Part shown: piece by piece, positions 54,328 to 63,379 of the stretch | Position numbering within the stretch: position 1 is the stretch's first letter | Layout: each line of letters begins with the position of its first letter | DNA from: Deltaproteobacteria bacterium | GTDB taxonomy: Bacteria > Desulfobacterota > Desulfobacteria > Desulfobacterales > Desulfobacteraceae | DNA length: 64,000 nt | Reading direction: 5' to 3' | Assembly (NCBI GenBank): GCA_027858995.1 | Contig: JAQIBP010000061.1 | Location: 21,834-85,833, forward strand | The notes under the pieces: generated by a model | What the model was told of the DNA's origin: nothing | What the model saw: only the letters and a program-made list of their open reading frames with translations | The model's database searches: none | Position numbers and translations under genes: made by a program

Positions 54328-55920
54328 ATGAGAACAGGGGTTTTTCTCCTGGTCCCGGTATCCACGGTGTTTCTTACGGCTGCTGCGTATCCCCCGTTTA
54401 ATGTCGAGATTCTGGCATGGATGGGGCTGGCCCCCTTACTTTTTGCTTTGCGGCGGGCTGGCCCGGTTGAAGGCTCTGCCATGGCCCTGCTCACGGGTGT
54501 CCTTTTCTTCATGGCAACTTTCTCCTGGGTAGGAAAGATCCCAGAGATCGGGGTGCAAAATTGGCTGCTGCTCATGGTTGCTCCGTTGAGCTTCTATTTT
54601 CTGATTTTCGGTATCCTATACAGAGTGATCAGCAGGAATACAGGGTCCTGGATAATCCTCGGGGCCCCAAGCCTTTGGACGGCGCTGGAATATGCCCGCT
54701 CCCATCTCTTTTTTCTTTCCGTGCCATGGAACCTGCTTGCTCACTCTCAATACCGCCATCTGCCAGTTATCCAGATAGCTGACATCACCGGTGTGTATGG
54801 TATTTCCTTTCTCATGGGGATGGTGAATCAGCTGATCAGTGAGGTGCCGGAGTTTGTTGTAGCCGGGAAAGCAGGATCATTGCCGGATTCAACCGGATAT
54901 TGCCGGAAGATCAACGGGCCCTTGCATCTGCTCACTGTTGCGGTACTTTTAGTTCTATCCCTGTCATATGGATGGTACCGGCTGGTGCCGCCTGCTAATG
55001 CAGAGCATCTTCGCCTGGCCATGATTCAGGGGAATCTTGTTACCAAAAACAAAATGCCATATGCTGAACAGGTGAAGCATCTGAAGGTTTATGACCATCT
55101 GACCCGGCTGGCTGCAAAAAAATCGCCCGATTTGATCATCTGGCCGGCGTCTTCGCTTCCGGCACCCATCAATGCGAGCCTCTTGGTTCGTAGTGCCGTC
55201 AGCCGTCTGACCCGTGACACTAATTCACATCTTCTGGCTGGCGGAGCCGGCTATGAAAAACTGGGTCCGCCAAAAGACGGGTACCTGCCCTATTCCAACA
55301 GTGAATTTTTAATCTCTCCTTCCGGACGTCTTGAGGCACAGTACAACAAAATCCGGCTGGTGCCCTTCAACGAATACATACCCTTTCAGGGAAAAATTAC
55401 CTGGCCCGGGTGGATCAGCACCATTAAAAAGAGCTTCATACCCGGTGACAGCTACACGATTTTTAGAGTCAAAGACGCAGCTTTTGGAAGCCCCATCTGC
55501 TGGGAAAACCTTTTTTCCAATCATTTCCGCAGGTTTGTCAAAGATGGTGCTAATTTTATGGTCAGCGTCACCAATGAGGGGTTTTACGGTCCCACTGCCG
55601 GCCCGTATCAAACTATGGCCATGACGGTTTTCAGGGCCATTGAAAACAGGGTTGCCATCGCACGCTCATCAACCACCGGGGTTTCGGCAATTATCAATCC
55701 TGACGGCAAAATTGTTGAAAAAATTCAGGATGCGGACGGCAAGGACCTGTTTGTCTCCGGTTTTCTGGTCAGAAATGTTCCATTATCGAATAAAAAAACC
55801 ATTTATACGCGTTGCGGAGATATATTTGCCTATGGTATCATCGGTATCACCCTGTTGTGTATTGTAATTTCGATAACCGGTATTAAACCGAGGGGCCATA
55901 GGAGGTTAACTGAAAAATGA
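54328..55920 (+). CDS. Lnt-like acyltransferase homologue with altered catalytic Glu
   Basis: A 530-residue homologue of Lnt with the same helix and nitrilase-domain order. Lys in YNKIRLVPFNEYIPF and Cys in ICWENLF are kept. The first catalytic Glu is not: LIIWPASSLP has Ala (GCG) where lnt at 10967 has Glu (IWPETALP). It looks GC-richer (by eye) than that paralogue. The stop overlaps the next start by 4 bp. It may acylate a special substrate with other chemistry, act as an inactive partner, or be a different amide-forming enzyme. It is a second gene for a step normally encoded once, so a housekeeping role is unlikely. Confidence 0.82.
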   Translation: MRTGVFLLVPVSTVFLTAAAYPPFNVEILAWMGLAPLLFALRRAGPVEGSAMALLTGVLFFMATFSWVGKIPEIGVQNWLLLMVAPLSFYFLIFGILYRVISRNTGSWIILGAPSLWTALEYARSHLFFLSVPWNLLAHSQYRHLPVIQIADITGVYGISFLMGMVNQLISEVPEFVVAGKAGSLPDSTGYCRKINGPLHLLTVAVLLVLSLSYGWYRLVPPANAEHLRLAMIQGNLVTKNKMPYAEQVKHLKVYDHLTRLAAKKSPDLIIWPASSLPAPINASLLVRSAVSRLTRDTNSHLLAGGAGYEKLGPPKDGYLPYSNSEFLISPSGRLEAQYNKIRLVPFNEYIPFQGKITWPGWISTIKKSFIPGDSYTIFRVKDAAFGSPICWENLFSNHFRRFVKDGANFMVSVTNEGFYGPTAGPYQTMAMTVFRAIENRVAIARSSTTGVSAIINPDGKIVEKIQDADGKDLFVSGFLVRNVPLSNKKTIYTRCGDIFAYGIIGITLLCIVISITGIKPRGHRRLTEK

Positions 55921-58451
55921 GCAGACCACTGGCGTTGTCCGATTTAAACACCCCCCGTGTCAAAGTTATACTTATCCTGATCATCGTTGCGTCACTTTAT
56001 GCCATTTACGGGGTGAGTGTGATCCGATGGCGGAACAGCCCTGACTTTGGATGGCGGGCCATGTATGACTCCGGCCCGAATATTGTGGCCCAGGTGCTGG
56101 ATATCGGGGAAAAAGCTGGCCTTCATGCCGGCGATACTATTCAGGCCATCAACGGCAAACCCTATCATACTTTTGAAGAGCTTTTTTTTGACGTCCGCCA
56201 CAAAGAACCGGGTTCGGTCAACACCTATACGGTTGAGCGGGAGGGTCAAACATTAGAGATTTCTGTCACCACCAGCCGTATTGGTTTATTACCGGTACTG
56301 GAACGAAGCGGCCCGCTTCTCCTGATTGGCCTGGTTTATGTTTTTATCGGTGTCATTATCTTTCTCATGAAACCGAAAGCCCCGGAAAGCCTTCTTTTTC
56401 TTATCATGACAGGGTTGCTCGGGATGGAGATCAGCTTTGCCTCTCCCAGTGCCCCGGTTCGTCCGCTGTGGTTTTTTAATATCAGGGTCTTTGTTGATGT
56501 ATTCCTGTCGGCATCCATCATTCATCTGGCAATAAAATTTCCGAAAGAGCGTAAATTTCTTAAGAAGTTCCCCTGGCTGTGGAGCATTCCCCATCTGCTG
56601 GCTGTTGCCTTATATTTTTCGATCCTGTTTTCATCCCCCTCGATGAGGGATATGCAGGACGTGTTCCGTCAGTTTATTAACATATATCTTATGCTGGCCG
56701 TCTTTATTTTCCTGGTACTTATGATCTGGAATTTCTTAACTGATACTTCGGTTCTGATCCGGCGTCAGTCCCAAGTGATTTTTTTAGGAATGCTCATTGG
56801 GATATTCCCAACGGTAGCCGACCTGATCGTGCGTGCCCTGTGGAAAATTTACCTTTTTCCCGATCCTGCAGTTGGTTCTGTTATTTTTCTGAGCTTTTTT
56901 CCTCTTTCCATTGGGTATACCATAGTTAAACATGACCTTTTTGCCATTGATGCTGTTATCAAACGCACATACGGTTATATCCTTACTACTGGATCAATTG
57001 CAGGGATGTACGGTGTGTTTGTACTGATCTCAAACCTGGCTTTTGGCAGATTTCAGATCACCCAGTCTCCCCTGTTTCCCCTGATTTTTATTCTGGCGGT
57101 TGTGTTCTTTTTCAATCCGGTCCGAAACCGGGTACAGAAAATTATTGACCGGGTTTTTTACCGGCTGGAATACGACTACCGGGATACGGTCCAGAAAATC
57201 AGTGAGGCCATGCGCACACTGCTGAACCTGGATCAAATCGGGAAAAGTATCATGGACATAATTATGGGTGTGTTGTATGTTGATGCAGGTTGTGTAATGC
57301 TTCTGAACAAGAAGCAGGGGGTGTATGAATGCCTGACTACTGTCGGGGAAAGAGAAACAGTAAATGCAGGAGCCGAACCGGGAAATTCATTATCAAGTTT
57401 GCCTGTTGATTCTCCTTTTATTGAAAAAATAATAACCAAAAAAAAAGAAGTAACTGTTTATGATATCCAGGCAAATCCCTTTTTTGAAGACCAGAGGGAA
57501 TCATGTCAAAAGATTTTTGATCAACTGGGAGCAACCCTTATTGTACCTTTGATCTACGAAGACCAGCTTACAGGTTTTATATCCCTTGGTCATAAAAAAT
57601 CCGGCAAGTTTTACCGCAGTGAAGACATGAACCTGCTGAACACCCTTGCAAATCAGGGAGCAGTAGCCATTGAAAATGCCCGTATGATTGAAGAGGTGAT
57701 TGAAAAAGAACGTATGGAAGAAGAGCTTTCTATTGGCAGGGATCTTCAAATGAGCATGCTTCCGGCTGAATGTCCGACAATCGATGGTTTTGAGATTGCT
57801 GCCCACTCTGTACAGGCAAGGGAAGTGGGCGGGGATTTTTATGATTTTATAGAGATGGAGGAAGAAAAGCTTGGTATGGTCATTGGTGATGTGACCGGCA
57901 AAAGTGTTTCAGGTGCTTTGGTCATGTCTGCATCAAGGAGTGTATTAAGAATGCTGGCAGAAGAAGATTTTAGCGTAGGCGAGGTCATGACCCGTGCCAA
58001 CAGGAGGATAAAAAAAGATGGTAAAATCGGCATGTTTGTAGCCCTGCTTTATGCTGTTCTAAATCCCCGGGAAAAAACTTTAGGCTTGTGCAGTGCCGGT
58101 CAAACTCAACCTGTTTACATCTCTGCGGATACCGGAGAAGCTGTCCTGGTGCAGCCTGAAGGAGACACCTTCCCTTTGGGGATTCTGGATGATGTGGATT
58201 ATCAGGAGACTCATATCCAGATGGCGGCCGGCGACAGGATTGTCCTGTATACAGACGGCATTGTGGAAGCCATGAATGAACAAGAGGAGATGTTCGGGTT
58301 TGAAAGATTATTGGAAGTTTTTAAGGGGACAGAATCAATGACGGCAGAATCTCTTTTACAAAAAATTATATCCAGGGTTGATGAGTTCGCAGGAAAGGCT
58401 GCACAGCACGACGACCTGACAATTATTGTAGTGGGTGTTAAAAAAGATTAA
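55917..58451 (+). CDS. PDZ, membrane, GAF and SpoIIE-type PP2C phosphatase (RsbU-like)
   Basis: An 844-residue sensor phosphatase. One helix, then an extracytoplasmic PDZ-like domain (about 55-115; AGLHAGDTIQAINGK), followed by seven or more membrane helices (about 130-410), a GAF domain (about 430-595) and a C-terminal SpoIIE/PP2C domain (about 620-844). The latter has metal motifs in GGDFYDF, MVIGDVTGKSVSG, LYTDGIVEA and HDDLTIIVV. The class dephosphorylates STAS proteins in partner switching. The PDZ domain may sense exported peptide ends. It overlaps the Lnt-like gene by 4 bp, tying envelope acyltransfer to signalling. Confidence 0.88.
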   Translation: MSRPLALSDLNTPRVKVILILIIVASLYAIYGVSVIRWRNSPDFGWRAMYDSGPNIVAQVLDIGEKAGLHAGDTIQAINGKPYHTFEELFFDVRHKEPGSVNTYTVEREGQTLEISVTTSRIGLLPVLERSGPLLLIGLVYVFIGVIIFLMKPKAPESLLFLIMTGLLGMEISFASPSAPVRPLWFFNIRVFVDVFLSASIIHLAIKFPKERKFLKKFPWLWSIPHLLAVALYFSILFSSPSMRDMQDVFRQFINIYLMLAVFIFLVLMIWNFLTDTSVLIRRQSQVIFLGMLIGIFPTVADLIVRALWKIYLFPDPAVGSVIFLSFFPLSIGYTIVKHDLFAIDAVIKRTYGYILTTGSIAGMYGVFVLISNLAFGRFQITQSPLFPLIFILAVVFFFNPVRNRVQKIIDRVFYRLEYDYRDTVQKISEAMRTLLNLDQIGKSIMDIIMGVLYVDAGCVMLLNKKQGVYECLTTVGERETVNAGAEPGNSLSSLPVDSPFIEKIITKKKEVTVYDIQANPFFEDQRESCQKIFDQLGATLIVPLIYEDQLTGFISLGHKKSGKFYRSEDMNLLNTLANQGAVAIENARMIEEVIEKERMEEELSIGRDLQMSMLPAECPTIDGFEIAAHSVQAREVGGDFYDFIEMEEEKLGMVIGDVTGKSVSGALVMSASRSVLRMLAEEDFSVGEVMTRANRRIKKDGKIGMFVALLYAVLNPREKTLGLCSAGQTQPVYISADTGEAVLVQPEGDTFPLGILDDVDYQETHIQMAAGDRIVLYTDGIVEAMNEQEEMFGFERLLEVFKGTESMTAESLLQKIISRVDEFAGKAAQHDDLTIIVVGVKKD

Positions 58452-58492
58452 AATTGAAAGAAAAACCAGACAATAACTTTGAGGAGATATAA

Positions 58493-58609
58493 ATGTTGTA
58501 TAAATTGAATTTTTTCAATGAGCATGATAGGCTGACTTTAATTGCAGTTAAAAAACAATATCATGAATGCCCATTTGAAATAAGAACCGTTGCGAAAGAT
58601 ATGATATGA
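58493..58609 (+). CDS. 38-residue coupled leader ORF before the RsbW-like gene
   Basis: A short ORF with a strong ribosome site (GAGGAG, about 7 nt before ATG). It encodes MLYKLNFFNEHDRLTLIAVK and 18 more residues ending in KDMI. Its TGA stop overlaps the ATG of the RsbW-like gene (ATGA), so that gene has no RBS of its own and probably depends on coupling. It is small and of unknown function. It could be a true small protein or only a translational coupler. Confidence 0.6.
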   Translation: MLYKLNFFNEHDRLTLIAVKKQYHECPFEIRTVAKDMI

Positions 58610-59070
58610 TTAAAGAGAGTGAATATATCAAAGTACTGGATGATAATACTATTGAAATCAATCTTCCAAGTGAACTGGGTTATGAACGTATAGCGATGGA
58701 CTGCTCAGCTTCCTTTGCAAAAATTGTGGGATTTTTACCGGAACGTATAGAAGATTTAAAAACTGCAGTATCCGAGGCATGTATCAATGCCATGGAACAC
58801 GGCAATAAAAATCATCCCGACAATAGAGTTGTAGTCAATATGAACTACAGCGATCATGTTTTTACTGTTACTGTAATGGACCAGGGCGAAGGCCTTCAGG
58901 TTTCTTTCGATGAGATGGAACCACCTGATATAACAAAAAAAATTAACAATCTGCAAACGCCAAGAGGGCTGGGACTGTTTTTGATCAAACAGTTAGTGGA
59001 TCAGGTAGAATTTAATAAAGTATCCAACGAGGGGCATATAATAAGGATGGTTTTAAAATTAGTCAAATAG
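58606..59070 (+). CDS. Anti-sigma-factor-type Ser/Thr protein kinase (RsbW-like)
   Basis: A 154-residue GHKL-fold kinase. N-box SEACINAMEHGNKN, G1 box near DQGEGL and G2 box in RGLGLFLIKQLVD are present. RsbW-type proteins bind and phosphorylate a STAS partner and sequester an output protein. The gene overlaps the 38-codon ORF and lies between the PP2C phosphatase and the STAS gene, the classical partner-switch set. No sigma factor is encoded nearby. Confidence 0.88.
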   Translation: MIKESEYIKVLDDNTIEINLPSELGYERIAMDCSASFAKIVGFLPERIEDLKTAVSEACINAMEHGNKNHPDNRVVVNMNYSDHVFTVTVMDQGEGLQVSFDEMEPPDITKKINNLQTPRGLGLFLIKQLVDQVEFNKVSNEGHIIRMVLKLVK

Positions 59071-59155
59071 GTATTTATAAAAATGAAAGTTGACCCGTGA
59101 GATGATTTTAAATTTACAAATAAATTTGAAACAATAAAGAAAAGGCATATTAATT

Positions 59156-59512
59156 ATGAATAATGAACTGGAAATTATTCTTGAGAAACACGGCAGCATT
59201 ACAGTCTTTGATATACAAGGAGATGTGACTGTCCTGGCCGAACCTTTTTTCAGCAAAGCATATGATGATGCAAACGAACAGGGAACAGACAACATCCTTT
59301 TGAAATTCTATGAAACCGCCTATATTAACAGCGGCGGTATTGCCGTTCTTATTCAGCTTCTGTCCAAAACAAAAAAAAATAACCAGTCGATCTCTATCAC
59401 AGGGCTTTCCGAACATTTTAAAAAAATTTTTAACATGGTTGGTATTACTAAATTTGCCAGGATTTATAATACAATGGATGACGTCATGGCTGATCTTGCC
59501 GGCGAATCCTGA
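59156..59512 (+). CDS. STAS-domain anti-anti-sigma factor (RsbV-like)
   Basis: A 118-residue STAS protein. The usual phospho-site motif D-S-[ST]-G reads NSGG here (YINSGGIAVL). The Ser after the Asp position is kept (about Ser59), so phosphorylation by the RsbW-like kinase and removal by the PP2C phosphatase remain possible, with Asp changed to Asn. It is soluble. It is the regulated switch protein of the cluster. Confidence 0.86.
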   Translation: MNNELEIILEKHGSITVFDIQGDVTVLAEPFFSKAYDDANEQGTDNILLKFYETAYINSGGIAVLIQLLSKTKKNNQSISITGLSEHFKKIFNMVGITKFARIYNTMDDVMADLAGES

Positions 59513-59539
59513 CCCTTTCTATAAGAAGGAGTTATTATC

Positions 59540-60007
59540 ATGGAACTATTATCTTTATGCTATATTTTTAAAGGACTTTCAGCGTCCCAGTTTCAACGCC
59601 TGTCAGAAATCACAAAAGAAAAACCTATCCAGAAAGGAGAGTTTCTGATGCATGAAGGTCAAAAGGCAGAAGCATTGTTTATTATAAAAGAAGGCGAGGT
59701 TGAGTTGCTGACATCTGTAAATGACAGCTTTGAACTTCCCATTGCCATTTTGAGAAACCCGGGAGATTGCACCGGAATATCATCTCTTGTTGTTCCCTAT
59801 AAATACAGCCTTTCTGCACGATGTGTTAAAGCGGCCCAAATACTCACTATTAAACAGACAGCGCTTGAAAAACTGATGAAAGAAGACCACGAGCTTGGCT
59901 GCATCATAATGAAAAATCTTGCCCAGTACCTGCTTGGCCGGCTCAAGGAAACCCGGCAGGAATTGAAAATTCATTTCAAAACCATCTTTCAATCCATACA
60001 TCCTTGA
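59540..60007 (+). CDS. Cyclic-nucleotide-binding domain protein without DNA-binding domain
   Basis: A 155-residue single cNMP domain: GEFLMHEGQKAEALFIIKEGEVEL, then the phosphate-cassette region near NPGDCTGISSLVVPYKYSLSARC. A C-terminal helix follows, but no helix-turn-helix. The canonical Arg-Ala pair of the cassette (RSA) is here YSLSARC, so nucleotide binding is plausible but not assured. The next gene encodes a nucleotide cyclase, so this is probably its sensor or effector. Confidence 0.8.
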   Translation: MELLSLCYIFKGLSASQFQRLSEITKEKPIQKGEFLMHEGQKAEALFIIKEGEVELLTSVNDSFELPIAILRNPGDCTGISSLVVPYKYSLSARCVKAAQILTIKQTALEKLMKEDHELGCIIMKNLAQYLLGRLKETRQELKIHFKTIFQSIHP

Positions 60008-60025
60008 AGAACGGGGAATTGTATC

Positions 60026-61312
60026 ATGACGCTTGAAAAGGAATTAGAAAAACTTAGAATATCTCTTCAGCAGGCAGAAAATATTCAAACCGAACTGGAC
60101 CGGCGGGTCTATTATTTGAGGACACTTTATGATGTAAGTAAAGACATATTCGCCAGTGTTGATTATGATACTATTTTAAAAAATTTTTTGTTGATGACCA
60201 TGGGTAACTTTGGTGTTAGTGAGGGGTTTATTCTCACTTTGGATTCTTCTTTACAAAAAATAGATGGTTTTTCATCCATTGGGTTTCAAAAAGAAGATGA
60301 AAAACTGGTGTGCGATAATGGAAAACAAATCATTCTTTGTTTTGATGCAGACAAAGCTGTACAAAATGTTAGTGACTTAAAAAACAGAGGTTTGATTCCT
60401 CTTTCCATGGCTTTTGCAGTTCCTTTTAAAATAGGTCTGGATTGCAGCGGGCTGATAGGATTAGGGTCCAAACTTATCGGTGAACCCTATAACAAGGATG
60501 ACGAAGAGCTTTTGGATACCCTTATCAATAATTTAATTATTGCTTTGAAAAACGCTAAATCCTTTCAGGAAATTAAATCTCTTAACAAGAATCTTAAAGA
60601 TAAGAACATTCAATTGGAAACCGCTTTGAACCAGCTTCAACAATCCATGAGAAAGGTTGAAATTCTTGAAAGCGTAAAAGAAAATTTAAGTAAATTTGTT
60701 CCTGTCACTGTTTCCAGGATGATAGAAAAATCTCCCATAGGCGGTGTCCCTGACAGAAAAAAACAGGACATTTCCGTACTGTTTGCTGATATTGAGGGAT
60801 ATACCAAGTTATGTGAGAAACTTGGCAGCAGAGAAACAGGCGAAATTATTGAAAAACATTTTTCTGCCTTTATGGATGCCATTTATGTCAACAATGGAGA
60901 TGTGAACGAAACTGCCGGTGACGGATTGATGGTTCTTTTTTTAAATGAGGATGAAGAGACGAATGCGATTGAAGCTGTCCGGGCGGCACAGGCAATAAGA
61001 GAAAAGACAATTAGTATTTTTGAAGATTGCTCTGCATTGTACAGGCCTCTGAAAATCAATATGGGAATCAATTCAGGCATAGCCCTTGTTGGTGCGGCAA
61101 AATATGAAACATATTCCGGTTCTCGATGGACCTATACTGCAACAGGGAATCTGACAAATATAGCAGCCAGGATCGGTGCCAAGGCAACCGATGGAAGTAT
61201 CTTTCTCTCAGCAGCTACTGCCGGCAGGGTTAAAAATAATTTTTCTCTTGAATACACGGGCAAGTTCAATTTAAAAAATGTTTCAAAAAAAATAGAGATT
61301 TTTAAGCTCTAA
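60026..61312 (+). CDS. GAF-containing class III adenylate/guanylate cyclase
   Basis: A 428-residue cytoplasmic enzyme. A coiled-coil start (about 1-30), a GAF domain (about 40-180), a second coiled coil and the class III cyclase domain (about 245-420) occur in that order. Metal Asp residues lie in VLFADIEGYT and GDVNETAGDGLMVLF, with GINSGIALVGAA as the substrate-loop region. Specificity for ATP or GTP cannot be read by eye. It sits 18 bp after the cyclic-nucleotide-binding protein, forming a producer-sensor pair at the end of the cluster. Confidence 0.88.
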   Translation: MTLEKELEKLRISLQQAENIQTELDRRVYYLRTLYDVSKDIFASVDYDTILKNFLLMTMGNFGVSEGFILTLDSSLQKIDGFSSIGFQKEDEKLVCDNGKQIILCFDADKAVQNVSDLKNRGLIPLSMAFAVPFKIGLDCSGLIGLGSKLIGEPYNKDDEELLDTLINNLIIALKNAKSFQEIKSLNKNLKDKNIQLETALNQLQQSMRKVEILESVKENLSKFVPVTVSRMIEKSPIGGVPDRKKQDISVLFADIEGYTKLCEKLGSRETGEIIEKHFSAFMDAIYVNNGDVNETAGDGLMVLFLNEDEETNAIEAVRAAQAIREKTISIFEDCSALYRPLKINMGINSGIALVGAAKYETYSGSRWTYTATGNLTNIAARIGAKATDGSIFLSAATAGRVKNNFSLEYTGKFNLKNVSKKIEIFKL

Positions 61313-61330
61313 GAAATCGTAAAATAGTTC

Positions 61331-61359
61331 TTGACATGTATTGATTTTAATCCTATGGC
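61331..61359 (+). promoter_or_regulatory. Candidate promoter of CsgD-like copy 2
   Basis: TTGACA (61331-61336), 17 bp, then TATGGC (61354-61359). The -10 is weak. GGCACTAA..AGATTCTGCAA follows and resembles a stretch at 42492-42513 next to the MITE-like copy B. Confidence 0.35.
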
Positions 61360-61412
61360 ACTAACCAGATTCTGCAAACAAATTCAATAATAATATTTTA
61401 TTATGGTTTATT

Positions 61413-62090
61413 ATGAGTCTGTCAGGTAAAATAAAACAAAAACATGTTCCATCAGACAGTGAGACTGTTTTTTGTCTTGTAGGGAAAAAAAAATGTAAAA
61501 ATGAGTTAATTGCCTCTCACCTGTGTAATGAATTTGGTAACAAATGCTTAATTTTCAACAATATTAATACGTTAACCGATAATTTTAAGCAGAATAAATT
61601 TATTTTGTTGGATTGGCCAGATAAAAATTTAAAAAACATGATAGTTAAATTGACGATATCTGATACCCAAAAAAAAACAAACAAACATATCGTCCTGCAT
61701 AGTGTGCCGCACAAACATAAATTTTCAAAAAAAATTCTTTCCCAGGGAATTCATGGGTTATTTTATCAACATGACACGCTTAAAAATTTTACAAAAGGGA
61801 TTACTGCAGTATTGAATGGAGAGTTGTGGTTCCCCAGAGAGATAATGGTCAGGTTTATGAGCAATGGAATTGAAAACGTTCCGTCTCAAACAAGTATTGC
61901 AGACAAATTAAGTCCGAGACAGGTTGAGATATTGTCAATGATTGCTGTTGGGAAGACCAATAAAGAAATTTCAGAAGAACTTTACATCAGTCCAAATACT
62001 GTCAAAAATCACATTTATGCTATTTTTAAAAAAATTAATGTAAACAACAGGATTCACGCGTCTCTCTGGGCTGCGGTCAATTTGAAGTAA
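61413..62090 (+). CDS. CsgD/LuxR-like regulator, copy 2
   Basis: A 225-residue paralogue of 47187-47861 over its full length. It shares LLDWPDKNLKNM versus LWDCSKKNLDDM, SQGIHGLFYQHDTLKNF versus SKGIHGFFYEHDSLENL, and an almost identical LuxR helix-turn-helix. The receiver-like domain lacks the acidic pair. It closes the cluster opened by copy 1, and the two genes point the same way. They may regulate the genes between them or cross-regulate. Confidence 0.82.
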   Translation: MSLSGKIKQKHVPSDSETVFCLVGKKKCKNELIASHLCNEFGNKCLIFNNINTLTDNFKQNKFILLDWPDKNLKNMIVKLTISDTQKKTNKHIVLHSVPHKHKFSKKILSQGIHGLFYQHDTLKNFTKGITAVLNGELWFPREIMVRFMSNGIENVPSQTSIADKLSPRQVEILSMIAVGKTNKEISEELYISPNTVKNHIYAIFKKINVNNRIHASLWAAVNLK

Positions 62091-62096
62091 AATTAG

Positions 62097-62139
62097 TGGT
62101 AGGCACGAGCAGACTTGAACTGCTGACTTCTACCGTGTC
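62097..62139 (-). tRNA. 3' fragment of tRNA-Val(GAC), probable attachment-site remnant
   Basis: On the minus strand this reads from the anticodon loop to CCA: GACAC, 3' anticodon stem GGTAG, variable loop, T arm (AGCAG-TTCAAGT-CTGCT), acceptor strand CGTGCCT, A, CCA. The 5' part is absent; the upstream sequence cannot pair as CTACC. The break in the anticodon loop is typical of tyrosine-integrase sites. The fragment is the displaced end of an element lying to its right. Confidence 0.75.
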
Positions 62140-62291
62140 GAGTCGATTTAGCTGTTTTTTAGTGATCTTTCATTAGTTTTCGTTATCTTCTAAAAGTCTA
62201 TATTGTGAAGCTTTTTGTTATTTTTTTTTGTTTATTTATTATGATTAATAATCATTCTTTTTTTTTAAACTGGTCACAATTTTGTCGGTCA

Positions 62292-63371
62292 TCATTTGTT
62301 GTTCCATACAAATTTTCGGATCAAGCCATGGTACCATTTCCATTTTTCCGTCAAAAACTGAAATTGCCCGGCAACTATTCCGGGGCTTAGTCCTGTTTTT
62401 TGAGCGAATATTTTGATTTTTGATTTCGTTGTTAAACTAGGTATTATTTGTCTATTGTTCCCTGGAAACAAAACACTTGCCGCAAAATCGTTTGCTCTTA
62501 CTTCTACAGGGTCATCGCTTTCATCATTAATATATAATTTTTTCTTGTTATCGTTTAGCACATGCCCGGCTTCATGGAAAAAAGAAAACCAGAATTTATC
62601 TTCTCTTTTTCCTCTTAAATTGATTATGATCATTGCCTTGTTCGCACGTAACCATTTTGTTGCACCATTCCATGGTACTTTTTTCATTTCAGGCACCAAA
62701 GAAAGAGCAACACCAGCCTGGGCACATAATTTCGTCATTTTAGGTCCAAATTTTTGTGGGTCTTCAACTGTCAATTTTCGTATCTCTGCTATAGCTTCTT
62801 TAAAACGGTTCTTGTCATATGGAGCGCATTGAATTTTGTGAGCAATACGTTCTCCTTGTCTAATCCAAGTGGCAGCATGTCCAGGCATTGACTCGAAACA
62901 GGCGGATCTACGTGCAGCGACCTTGGGTTCAGTCCATATCTTGTTCCAGGCAGAGACATTGCTTACGCCAAAAAATTTCAGGGCATCTCTTATTTGTTCG
63001 CTCTGTTTTGAATTTTTAGCAACCAAGCCTCTTTTTTTTAGTTCTCCAATCGGTATTATTTTCAACCAATCAAGATTGTTATTTAGTTCATCAAGTTCTT
63101 TTATTTTTTCGAGTTGCTCTCGATATTTAGCCTCAAGGTTATTCCAGAATCTTGCGGGGACACCGGTGACAAGTTCAAGTTTATTTGCAGTTTCATAAAT
63201 AATAGGTTGCTCACCCTTGTAAATTCGGTTAATGGATTGTACAGTTAATCCTGTTCTTTTTGAGAGTTCTATTTGGGTCATGCCAAGCGATTCAACGGTT
63301 TCTTCCAATGTTTCCCCAGGCGGTGTGGCATAGTCAGGTTCGAAACCGTATTTTCCTTTTATTTCAACCAT
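62292..63371 (-). CDS. HigA-type antitoxin fused to an ImmA/IrrE metallopeptidase domain
   Basis: A 359-residue protein. Residues about 15-80 are an XRE/HigA helix-turn-helix (MTQIELSKRTGLTVQSINRI). The C-terminal 140 are an ImmA/IrrE zinc peptidase with HExxH in FFHEAGHVLND and a following acidic VRANDFAASVL motif. Such fusions act as antitoxin and autorepressor and may self-cleave or be induced. It follows the toxin gene by 8 bp. RBS GGGGGA. It belongs to the element to the right of the tRNA fragment. Confidence 0.88.
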   Translation of the reverse strand: MVEIKGKYGFEPDYATPPGETLEETVESLGMTQIELSKRTGLTVQSINRIYKGEQPIIYETANKLELVTGVPARFWNNLEAKYREQLEKIKELDELNNNLDWLKIIPIGELKKRGLVAKNSKQSEQIRDALKFFGVSNVSAWNKIWTEPKVAARRSACFESMPGHAATWIRQGERIAHKIQCAPYDKNRFKEAIAEIRKLTVEDPQKFGPKMTKLCAQAGVALSLVPEMKKVPWNGATKWLRANKAMIIINLRGKREDKFWFSFFHEAGHVLNDNKKKLYINDESDDPVEVRANDFAASVLFPGNNRQIIPSLTTKSKIKIFAQKTGLSPGIVAGQFQFLTEKWKWYHGLIRKFVWNNK

Positions 63372-63379
63372 TTTTCCCC

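Noticed and set aside
54293..54328. Twelve-codon TTG-initiated frame overlapping the start of the Lnt-like gene
   Set aside because: Too short and no conserved feature; coupling is possible but unsupported.
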